Positions 12,001 through 24,000 of a stretch of 64,000 nt of DNA are shown here, piece by piece. The stretch is from Clytia hemisphaerica (Eukaryota; Cnidaria; Hydrozoa; Leptothecata; Clytiidae): NCBI GenBank assembly GCA_902728285.1, contig CACVBU010000854.1, positions 1,352,059 through 1,416,058 on the forward strand, written 5' to 3'. Numbering within the stretch: the first letter of the stretch is position 1; every line of letters starts with the position of its first letter. Both the position numbers and the translations under genes were made by a program. The notes under the pieces were generated by a model that saw nothing but the letters and a program-made list of their open reading frames with translations, made no database searches and was not told the origin of the DNA.

Positions 12001-15000
12001 ATGTACATTTGAAAACTTGAGCAAATTTCTTTAAAGATTCCCGAAAAAGAATTGAAATCATTGCTGAAATGAACTTCTGACTAAATTACAGTATTTATTC
12101 AGTTTTAAAGACAAGAAACAAAATTAGACATACAAAACACTTTTTCCATTCAATGAATCGAATCAGCTCATCATCATAACCAGTCTGCCATTTTGTTTGT
12201 TTTGATTTGCAAAAGTAATATTGTAATCCTTGTTATGGTGTAATTATATACTTTTTCTATAATTTGCATGTATAACACTCGCTTCAGCTTTTCAATCCTA
12301 AATCAAAACTAATGAAATGCAATATATAATAATGGTAATAGCATATAACGTAATATGAAAATGTGTATAACATTTACCGCTGTATAATTTACCGCCATAT
12401 TTTTGCGGAACACTTAATTGGCCGGAACATACAATACTAACAAACGCGCGCGCGCGCAAAGATTCGAGATTCCTGTCCAATATCCTTGCGTGAAGCTATG
12501 AAGGCCTCCTCACTCGCTACGCTCGTTGCGGGGGCAAAAAAAATCACTATTTTAGGATATTTGCTGCCCGCCAAAATTAGTTCCCTTAAAAGGTAGATTT
12601 CTACCTGATGTAACCAAACTATGACATGTTATACATTTTCAATTAGGCCAACTATTCATGAATCTGAAAGTTTAAAAATCGCAATGAATTTTATGAAGAA
12701 GAAAATGAAGACTTTTGCGAAGAAGGGTATATGGTATATCATTAACCAAACTAAAAATAGATTTTCGGAAGATTTTTGTCTTCTTTGTCTCAAAATTTTG
12801 AAAATAGTGGTTTTGACCAATTTTTCATCGCAATTCTTCGTAGAAAAACAGTCATAATTTTCGATACATCAATTAAGAAAATTTTTCAGAAAAACTTCAA
12901 ATGCATACACTTCAAAAAGATTTCCAAAGAAAAATGTTAATTACCCATGCGCATCACATCACATCGCATCGCATCGGGCTCAACTTCAGTATTTTTCAAA
13001 CTGTTTAGAGGCCCAAAAATCCAAACAGACTGTCACAAAGTTTAGAATTATACATAGTCAGATTCTAGCACAAGTCGCTACCTTAATTCAAAAGGGGCCT
13101 AAGTCCTGTGAGCCTTAATTCAAAAGGGGCCTAAGTCCTTTTTGTTCATTTTGAGAAAATTGCAATTAAAGTTTTTCCTTGATTCTGAAACCATTTTTGA
13201 TGGTAAAGCTTTGAAGTAAATGTTTTCTGAAAGCCATAGCTATAAGTTGTTTTTCCAATGAAAAGGCATTTGTTTGGAAAGAATTTATTTTTGTATGTAA
13301 CAGGTGCAACTTAGTAAATCATGCAGAGTGGACTTAGGCCTTTTTTGAATTAAACATGAATTTTGAAAAACGTGTGAGGGTTAATTTCTGCCTTTTAGAG
13401 TTCAAAACCTGCACATATGACACTCCAAAATAAAGCCACTTACACCTAGATTCAAGATAAAGAGAAAAGACAATCTCAGTAAAATAAAGACAATCTCAGT
13501 AAAATAAAGAAAAACTCAATTAAACTTTTTCGGATGCATGGACTTAGGCCCATTTGCAATTCAATTGGACTTAGGCCTCTTCAAAACTTAACAAACTTAT
13601 TTTGGTGGACTTAAAACCTTTTATTGTAAAAAGTTGATGGACTGAGGCCCTTAATTGTAAAAAGATGATGGACTTAGGCCTCTTTTGAATTAAACATCAC
13701 TTTTATCAGAGCCTCAGTATGAAGTTTTGAACCTTTTTAATTTTAAAAACTACTTGTTATGTACATCGAAAGAAAGCAAATGAACCAAAGATCTCAAATT
13801 TCATAAAAATGGACTTAGGCCCCTTTTGAATTAAGGTAGCTAACTGATCGAGAATGGCGTAAATTGGTGCTGAGAAAATAATTGAAAAAAAAAACGTACA
13901 AAAAAAGGTTGAAGTTTCATTTATGTTAAAATGGTGGTAACGATTTGTGGTAAGAAGTCAATTATTCTTCTTCTAAATTTCAGAAATTTGGAAAATCGCT
14001 ATCATCCAAATCCAACAGACAATTATTATTCTAATCCATCTGTTCTCACCTGATATGAGGTTTGGGTGCAACCCATTTCTTATTAGAGAGGGAGGAGAGA
14101 GTGTTGGTTGAACCGTCATGTAGATACAAGCAGTCTGTGTTCGTGCAATTCGATCCAAAACGGCATGACTATGAAAAGAAGAAAAATTTTAAAAATATCA
14201 AATTTCTATAGACTATTCAATGGAAATTGTCAAAATTAGACAGACATCATTTCTGATAGGCGGAGGAATACATCTCAGTCAAGATAAATTCCCGACACAT
14301 CTAAAGATATAGATATGTTATTCTTATTTTGAACTTGATAATCAGAAGGTATTAACACTTACTTTATTAATAGGATGTTTGTACGGACAACCAGCGTTCA
14401 TACAATTCGGATAAAATTTGCATAAAGTTGCTAATAATAAAAAGTAAACAATATTTGATTAACGTATCGGACAGTGTTTGTACAGTAGGCATATCATCAT
14501 GTTCCATTTTCAACCTATCAATATAACCGATTTCCACTGGTAAAACCATGGAAGAGGCCATCACAAACAAAGTTTGTAATAAGTAAAGAAAATTACCCAA
14601 ATATTGGAACATTGTACAAACGCTTGAGAAGATAAAAAACTTACAACTTAAAGAGTTGAGAGATTTTTCACCATTATGGCTGAAGATGCAATGCATATTG
14701 GTACATCTGAAAAGAAATGTTGAAAATTTTTGTAAGAGTTTCTAATAACATGGTTGCAATATTCAAGAAAATGATATTCTGGATTGCCATTATGAAAGGC
14801 CACTAACGCCCTTTGATCGTTGTCTAAATTTCGGAGTGAGGGTGGACCCCGTTTACGGACTTGAGTACTTTATTGAAAAGTAATAAATCAAAGTGGAAAC
14901 AAACCTTTCAGCAAATTTGCAAGCAGGGTGGAGATACATACAACGTTCACCGAACGTACAATTTGGAAACGTCCTAAAAAAAAGAGTGAACAATATCTTA

Positions 15001-18000
15001 ATTTCTCAGTTGAATCAATCGACTTTTTTCCTGGTCGATTTTCAATCTGGTTTTGAAAATCAATCTAGAAATTTAGGGTCTTTGTCCTAAATCAAATAGC
15101 TTGAAATCCAAAATCTGCAACAAAGAAAAACCGGTAGCTCAACCTCGTAATCTAAAGGGGTTGAAAGACTACATCAAAAGTAACAGCTCCCTGCCTCTCC
15201 ACTTACTTGCAAGGGATATTTTTGGTTAAGGGTTGATCAGTAACAGGTGACTTCACGACATTTTCGGCTGCCGTAGAATTGGCAGTGACTTGAACTTTGA
15301 AGTTTGGTGATGTTGGATCATCTACAGAAGCAACTATTGCACCATTCTCCTCGGGCGTGGGCGTTGTTGTTCGGGCAGCTGGGCTAGTTGTTGCGGTTGG
15401 CGGTTCTACGACTGAGGTGCTTGTTGGAGGCGTGGGGGTTATGGGTGGTGGAGATTGAACAATAGGAGAGACAACTGCAGGCGGTGTTGTGACTAGAAGA
15501 GAAATATCATTTTCGTCAATTAATTGAACACAAAAGAATACAAGGCGCATTAAATTCAAATAATCTTGATAAAAGAGAGCTTTCTTGCAGACTAAAACGC
15601 TCCAAAAATCTATTTATTGCAAAAATGTTAATACCCAAAATACTCCGCCAAATACAAGAAATGTGTTAGGCAGAGCTAATTTTCACCTTGTACTTGAGGT
15701 TTTTCGTGAACGAGTTGTTGTATCAGTTGAACAGGTTTCGTGATAGCAATCGGTGAAATATTGACTGGACTCATTGGCAAGATCACTTTCGGTTGTAAGG
15801 GCCTTTGAAGAACGAGAGGTGGCGCGGCCGAAAGAAAGGTCGGTGCCGTGGGTACACTCTGGTTAACAACGAGGGGTTGGCCAGCGACATTTAAGGGGAC
15901 GACATTCATGACTGGAAGATCGACTTTTGGTTTGAAATGAGGATTCACGAACGCTGTTTTCGGTTTCTTCAGGTGTGGATTCAATGCAAAGCTCTCAGTA
16001 TCTAAGCTCTGCACTTGATCTAAAGATTTCTTCAACAGTTTTTGCGCTCTCAGCTTTTGTTCGGCGAGTAATATCTCGCGGTCAAGATTGTTCATTGGGG
16101 GGCTACCTTTACTGTTGCGCGCATGCGTATTTCTGCGATTTGATCGATGGTGTTGGTGACGCCGCTGGTGAGATCGTTCTTCCTGAGTTCTCTTTTCCCG
16201 CTTGTCACGCTCCTCTTTCTCTTCGCGTTCTTTTTGCTGCAAAATACGTTCAAACTCTTCGTCGCTTTGCGTGAAACTAGAACTCCTTGTGCGCTCACGC
16301 TTCGGAGGAGACAAAGAGTCAGGCGACTTTCGGGACCTGTTGTTTCTTTCCTTTCTTTTCTTGTCTTCGAAGCCATCAAGAGTGACAATGAATTCTTGTC
16401 TCGTTTTCTTTTTCCTAAACGTGAAAGTAGTATTATAATACAAAATTTGAAGAAAAGCCTGCTTCTAAGCTACAGACTACATTAAAGTTGAGCTGCTTAT
16501 GGAAAGAAAATTGTTTATACTTTAATCCGATAATTTTCGAGAGCCAAAAGAATTGCGAGATTTTGGGTGGATTTAACTTTTTTATTTATTTTATTTATTC
16601 ATTTAACGAATTACTCCCAGGTACCTAATAGCCGGGGGGATTGGAATAAGCGGGGGGGGGGGGGTTGGAAAAATCTCAAAAATTAATATGCGGGGGGTTG
16701 GAATAAAAATGTCCTGGGTGGAAAATTTTTGAAAATGAGGCTAATACAGCATAATTAGGACAAAAGAGGGGAACTTTCAAAAATATTTTCCCAAAAATTA
16801 ATAAGCGGGGGGGGGGGGGGTTGGAATAAGAATGTCCTGGGTGGAAAATTTTCGAAAAATTAATTAGCGGTGGGGGGGGGGGCGGCTATTAGGTACCCGA
16901 GAGTAGCCAAAAACTAGTCGAAAATGACCCTGAAACGACAATTTTTCTTACAAACAGCAAATTTACAGGGTATTTTTTCTCAAAAATCTCATCGTAAAAA
17001 ATTTCGCGTGGACATGGCTGGAACCCCCCCTGGCCGCAGGGGGGGGGGCTAAAAGGTCGAGCAGCGATTGGTACCTGATTTTAGCCTGTGGCTAGGGGGG
17101 ACTAACCATGTTAGGGGTCACCTAAATTTTTTCAGATGGACCTGGGGGCTACATTCTATGTTTGGTGATTGAATTATAAGCAGCCTACCAGACCATAATA
17201 GGTTGGCATTTCTCAACTTACATTTTAATCTAAGCAATGCTCAAAAACTGACAATTTGGTATCTAATATATTATCTGCAGTGTCGTAGCATGGGGGGGGG
17301 GGCATTTTCAAGCAATCTAGAGCTCAAATTTTCAAAATTTTCTCCCTCGGGCCAAACCATGGTTGGCCCTCGCGGTATCACTAAACTTCAGCCCCCTAAT
17401 ATGAAAATGCTTCCTACGGCACTGATCTGTAAAAATTCTTTAATCATGTTGCATTTACTTAGATAAAAAATCTGTTGGCAAGGGATCTGCACCCTGACTT
17501 GATAATCTGGCAGTAACCTTCAGTACTTAACTTATCTCTAATTTCTTAGGGCATTTATTCTATTTAGCAATAAGCTAAACTAACTGTTGTATTTGTTTGA
17601 TAGTTTGAGAAGGATTTTCGAAAGAATTTGACGTGTCATTAGCTTAGGGGTCACCAAAAATATTTGGCAACCAGGGGTTACCTAAATCTTAGGGGTCACC
17701 TGAATTCTTAGGGGGCACCTAAAACCTGCTGCCAAGCCATGGTGGATATAATTTCGCTGGTCAGCAATCTCACGCGATTTCTGAAAAGGTGACTTCGCGA
17801 AAATTCACCCGTTTAAAGTGATTTTTAATAATATTTGCATTTCTACACGAATTTCGAATTCATTTCAGAGAATTTTTTACTTGAGGTAGAAAGTTATGTT
17901 TAAAAATTCCTTATGTAGTATGGCAATTTCTATAAAGCTGTAAACAGATAAGGGGAATGGAGCCATGAAGGAAATACCTCTGTGTGGCTTGTTCTTCATC

Positions 18001-21000
18001 AATGTTCGTTTTCGCCTCCTTCGCACGCTGCTCTTCTTCATCGTTTTCATGGTCGCTCAATGCTGGTGGCGGTGTTTTTTGATGACCATCAGCAGAAGTT
18101 CGACGATGCATGCTTGCTAACAAAACATCTTTCGAAATCTCAATACTCGTCTCCAGATCCCCTTCAACATTTTCTTCCTTTTCTTCTTTCTCTTCATCAA
18201 GTTCTTCGTGCTCATGTTGTGGGGAGTCATTTTCTTCGTCATCAACATCCTTGTCGTCTTCTGCTTCCTCCATTGCTTCATCTTCTTCTCGCTCATCTTG
18301 AGGAGCGTGGGCGGTGTGAGCGGTGGTCACGTGACTTTCCACCCACTCGTCATCTTCGTTTCCTTTCTCCTCTTCTGCGTGTGTTGCTACAAGAAAAGTT
18401 TTTAAAGGAGGGTTAAGAATTATAGAAAACGTTTTAAAATGACTTAAAAGATTGTCAGGGAATTTAAAATCACAGCAAATGTAGTACAATAAGTGCACCT
18501 TTTTTATGAGAACAAAATATATAAGAACATTTTAATGCTTTATGGAATCTAAAACTCCCAATATCTTAGGAAATGGCACAAGAATACTCAAAAAATTGTG
18601 AAATTAAGAACATTTGAAGAACAATCTTAGGCTTAAAACTAAAAAAGTTAAGAACATCCGAAGGATTCGAAATTTTTGGACGTTCTTATAAAAAAGACCT
18701 TTCTTATTTCCTTTACAGCTTCTTTTCTATTTCGCTTGCCATGTTGGGTACGTCCTAAACAAGTAGTTGGTATTAATTGGATAGGCTATACCGTAAGTAA
18801 AAAGAAAACTCACAACACTACTATCTAATACCTTTACTTGCATCTTCTTCTCGTGATTGCTGACGTTGATGAGAGCGAGGGCTTTCTCGTTTTCTTTCAA
18901 TTTGCGTTTCTTTTCGTGAAGATGACAAACCTATTGTAAGAAAGTTTGATTGAACAAATTAACAGATCAAGATCGATAAGTCAATCAAACAATCCAGAGG
19001 GGGTAGCATAACCCTAAAATTGAACCACATAGGAAATAGGAACAAACTTGCAAGATGAGCAAATTATGATAGAGAATGGAAGGAAAATAGCCAACAAAAA
19101 AAAACAAATAATGTTTGAAACCTTACTTTCTGTGCGTTTTCGATGAGCTTTTTCGAGTCTTTTTCGTAAGTTCTCACGTTCCTTTTGTAATCTGTCTTGA
19201 CCTCTACGATCTAGTTTTCCAAACAATCGCAAATGTTTTTCTTCTTTCAACTTTTCGCGAAGTTTTTTCTCAATTGTCTCCTCGTCATCACTGGAGGACT
19301 TTTTAGCGGCTCTCGATGTAGACGTGGCACCTTTTTGTCGCCGGCCTTCCAACAAGGATCTTAAATCACCTTTCTTGTTTGAATTCAGATTACGAGTTAG
19401 CTCTTGCATTTTGATTCGGCGTGACTCTTCAGTCAGTTTTTGGATTTGTTCAGCTGACAGTACGTCTTCGTCACTCGACTCGTTACGTTTGCTTCCACGT
19501 CGTTGCTTGATCACACCTCGACGTAACTGATTCGATTCCGCCATACGCTTACGTTCTTCACGTCGCTTATTTCGCTTACGTTCGTTGGTTGTTTTCTCTT
19601 CGAGATCGGCTACCATGCTACCCATGAATGGTTTCCTTTGTGGGCGCTTGTTTGCGTTTTGCTCTCCCATTGAAGCACCCCTCTCCCTTCGATCCAGCCG
19701 CACGGGAGTAGGTTTTGACTCAAGTTTAGATTTCATGATGGCATACCTAAGAAAGGTAATATGAAGTATTATTGAAAACCTCTGACTATCAAGAAGTTCT
19801 GAATTGATAATATCATAATTCAGGATGTCTACGGGACCTTGAAAACCTTGAAAATGAACCACCCAACCTTGAAAACCTTGAAAATTATCAATTTTCTGGG
19901 AAAAACATTGAAAACCTTGAAAAATCGTTCAAAACCTTGAAAAGCACTATCCAGTCATTCGAAAAGTAAGAATAAGTAAAAAACCGCCTGCGGCGCTAAG
20001 CCTTTATAACATTTTTTAGAGAATTCCATATTTCCCTGTTTCTGTTGCGATTCTGTCGCAACGAATGCAACATATTCTTTTATCATTAGCTGAGTTTTTA
20101 TCACGATTTTTCCGTTTGCATGAGCCCTAAGAAATCGACTGTTCCAGACTGTTCCCCAATTTTCAAATCGCTTCAGGGCGTCTTGGAATAATGGCCGTTC
20201 ATCAATAAAATTTCGAGGATTCCTTAAAACAACTCTTTTGGCAATTGATTTTTGTAAAAAACAAAATCAAAAACAAGGCGTTTTTAGCCATTTGAATGAA
20301 TCAAAATTTTCTCTCGTCGGCGCAAACCATGGTTGCGCCTCTTCGTTCACTTTAATCAATTGGTATTGCTTCTAATTCTTTATTTCTACAGTTGGAAGAC
20401 TAGGGATCTGGAGTATTTCTTTTTGTGGTATTGTTCTCGAGAGGGACACCAAAAGCGAATAAATTTTATTTGCTGTCCTCTATTTTTCTTTCACCTACAA
20501 CTCTGAAAAAAAAAATTCCTGTAAAAGCCATATCAACTGAGTAGCAAAAAACCTTGAAAAGTGCCAAAGTTTTTGCCAAAAAACCATGAAAGACCACTTA
20601 AAATGACCAAAAAACCTTGAAAACCTTGAAAATCCCGAAAAAAAATCCGTAGACACCCTGTAATTAACAAGAATCTTCATACATTTGAGGCCTTTGAAAA
20701 TAGTATCCTCTGTTAGCAAAGGGAGGAGTAAAAATTAGGTGCAAACCAGAAGATTTTCATGTATAACGAGTTGACCCCACCTTGGATTTTCTGTTAAAAG
20801 CCTAATTTGGGAATAGTTTTCAAAAGAGCCACATTGAATCTGTCATTTTAGCCTGTTCTTTTTCGGGATCTTTGACGTGACAAAAGTTTGCTAGCATAAT
20901 ACAGTACCTGGCATCGTGCTTGCTCATATCTTCCAATAATTCTTTACGTAACTCAACATCATCTTCTCTCCTCTTTCGTCCTGGCTTTTCTTCCCATTCG

Positions 21001-24000
21001 TCCGATGATTGGTTCTCTTCGTCTTCACTCTCAGTGTTGAAATTGACGGTGATGGTCGCTAGACCACTGCTCTTTTGATTGAGGTTCACCACTCGCCGGT
21101 CGCTCGTCTCTGCTTCATGCTAAAAAGTAGTATGGTGATTTGAATCATCAAATTGTTGATGGAATCACCAGCTATCCTTTTATTTTGAGATATTTTATTC
21201 AGAGTGGTGTTTAATTCAGAAAATAAAATGAAATGAACTTGAAAATGCTATCAAACAAGAGACTTTTTTCAATGACAAACAATCTCAGTCCTCTTTGCTG
21301 TGACGTTTTAGACATTGATTTAGAGTTCATGTTTCAGTATTCTGTGTAAGAGATTCCTTAAGATAAAGTAATCGTCCTACAAAAAATAACATGCCATGTC
21401 CCCAAGCGAGCGGAATAAAGGAAAAAAGGACCTTTGGGTTAGTATAAAATTGAAAGAATGAGTAAAGAAAAGGGATAGATAAAGCACTCACATGGTCCAC
21501 CATCTCATCATCATTGTAATCTAACTCAACGTCATCTTCGTTGTTCTCATTCGATGGCTGAAACAGCAAGATACATTAAAGGTCAATAAATGTTGGTGGT
21601 AAATAGACAATCGTAATTTGTTTCTTCTTATTTAAATTGGCTGAAAAAATGATGTATGCATGGTATAACCAGCTTTGGCTCGTATTGGTCAAATCAAAGA
21701 AGGAAAGGAAAGACACACAGTGCAAAGATAAAAAACTTACAATGACCGCATCTGAGACAGCAGCTGTCATGGCTTTTTTCAACAAGGCTGATGTAGCTTT
21801 ATGCGTCGTTTTGTCTGATGCTCTAAGATGGAGAAATAGATCGAACAAGCGTGAGAAGGGTATAGAGTATTTTAAAGAATAAAAAAATTGTGGGACATGC
21901 AAGGTCTAAATTTCTCCAAGTTTGTCCCAAGTAAGCGATCTTCTTAAAACCTTAAAATTTGGTACTTTATTTATAAAAGTGTAACAAGAAGTATGTATCC
22001 GAGCGTCCGTTACCTAGGAAACTTGAAGTATGTTCGAGTTTTTAGGATTCTGGATCTGGTTAAACAGAAGATTTAATTTTCATTTGGGAATTTAGAAAGA
22101 GAATGTTTCTATGGTGTATTGTGACCATTACCTTTTCTTTGTATCCATGATTTGACTTGGAATTCTTTCAGCAGGTTCATTATTTTTGTGTTGTTGTGAT
22201 GATTCATCACGTCTCTTTCGCTCAGCTGAAGTGAAAAAGAAGTTCAAATATCATGACTTGCTAATATGTTTCCTCTACATTATAAGGTACTAGATCAATA
22301 GGCCATTTCACAATCGCAAAGCGTAATGGATAATCAGGACCACTGCGCGCTAATGACGACTTACTATTGGTCAAAAGTCTTGAACATTTTTGAAGTTTTT
22401 CATCTAGCTAACAGAAAGCCGTTATGGAGGCGCAATCAGTCCTGATTACCCATGATCCATTTCAACTGTCAAATGGCCTATATTAAAGAGGTATAATTGA
22501 AAGTAACTTGAGCAGGTAGGTAACCATAGAAAAATATTTGAACATAAACCAAGAATCTAGTCACCTTCTCTCTTTGAGCTGTGGTCATGGCTTGTCGAGT
22601 GTCGTCTCGGTCTGTCTTCTAGAGACGATCTTCGAGCATCAGGCCTCCTACGATCGCTCCCTCTAGGTGATCTACTCCTGCGTTTTCTATCAATGTTTCT
22701 CCTTCGTGCTGGCGATCTACTCCTAGATCTCCTTCTTTGTGGCGAGCTTCTTCTCCTCTCTCTACTTCTGCTTCGCCTTCTCCGGTCAGCTTCACTCCTT
22801 CTTGGTGATCTTGATCTTGAACGCTTCCTGTCATGTCTCCCTCTATCATCACCACCAACAACATTATCTCTATCATTTTGTTTCTCTTTCTTATGATCTA
22901 GTGATTTAGAAGTTTTCTCATTTTCGTCGTTATATTGAACAACAGCTTGTATAGAAACATTTTCTGGCTGCTGTGAGGAGGTCTTCTCAATAGCATCGTC
23001 ATTCTTATTAACCTCCGACTCAGAATGGTCATCCTTACCGTCTCCCCTAGAATTCACATTAAAATCTACACCACCCTCTTCCCTTGGTTCCTCCTGAACC
23101 TTTTCATCCCCTAAAACCTTTCCCCCTGATAATCTAGAATTTATATCATGGGCAATCCGTTTGACATCTTCCATTGGGTTTCTACGAGTTGGTCTCTCGT
23201 CATCGATGGAGTCTCTTCGACTTTTACTTTCCTCGCCCCTACTTTCTCTTCTTACTGGAGATCTTTCACGCTCCTTTGATCTTGATCGTCGATGTCTAAC
23301 AGGTGATATAGACTTTTCTTTTCACAGGACCTAGATCGTCTGGCTCGAGGCCTCTCTAACGATCTTGCGCGTCTTCTATCTTTTGAGCGTGAACGTGAAC
23401 GACCTCTCCTTAAACGTGAAGGAGATATTTTCCTTGATCTTGAGCGCCTCCTGTCACGTAATCTTGAATTCTGTCTACCTCTTGATTTCGAAGGTGACCT
23501 TGAACGTTTCCTTTCTCTAGATCTTGACCTTGAATGTCTTGATTGCCTTCTGTCCTTATCCCTTGATCTTGAGCGTCTATCTCTTGACTTTGATCGGGAT
23601 CTTCTACTTGGCTTTGTATCATTACTCTTGTTTGTTTTCCCTCTTTCGTCCTCTTTCTTAAGCTTTGCGAGATCTTTCTTATATTCATCTTCCTTGTCCG
23701 ATTGACTGTCTGAGAGATCGAGATCTTCGTCATCCATTTCTAGTTCCTCATCATCTTCTGCTTCTTCTGCCAGGTCGTCAATGTTTGGTACTGCAGGATA
23801 ATATCAAAATTATAATCGTAAAATATAATCATCTACAACACAATACCATTTCAGGAAATTTATAAAATGACAATTTTTCAAATTTAAATTTTCTTTTAGT
23901 TTTACCCGATAAGTCTGAGTGATGAATTAAGTAAAAGCTCACCGTAAAAGGACATCAAGTGTTTGACATTATTAAATAGCTAGATAGTTTAAATCTGGCA

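Noticed and set aside
14050..14168. Treating HIR-TGA as the only possible end of the ZC3H14-like protein
   Set aside because: The TGA lies inside a strong donor that joins in phase to a terminal exon with its own stop and poly(A) signal, so both ends are kept as alternatives.
15975..16485. Several plus-strand frames of 78-112 codons near 16.2 kb
   Set aside because: Antisense shadows of exon 15687-16414, which carries the conserved EFIVTLDG motif.
17982..18416. Plus-strand frames (144, 63 and 65 codons, one Ser-rich) at 18 kb
   Set aside because: They are the complement of the acidic exon 17978-18386 of the minus-strand ZC3H14-like gene, whose phases fit.
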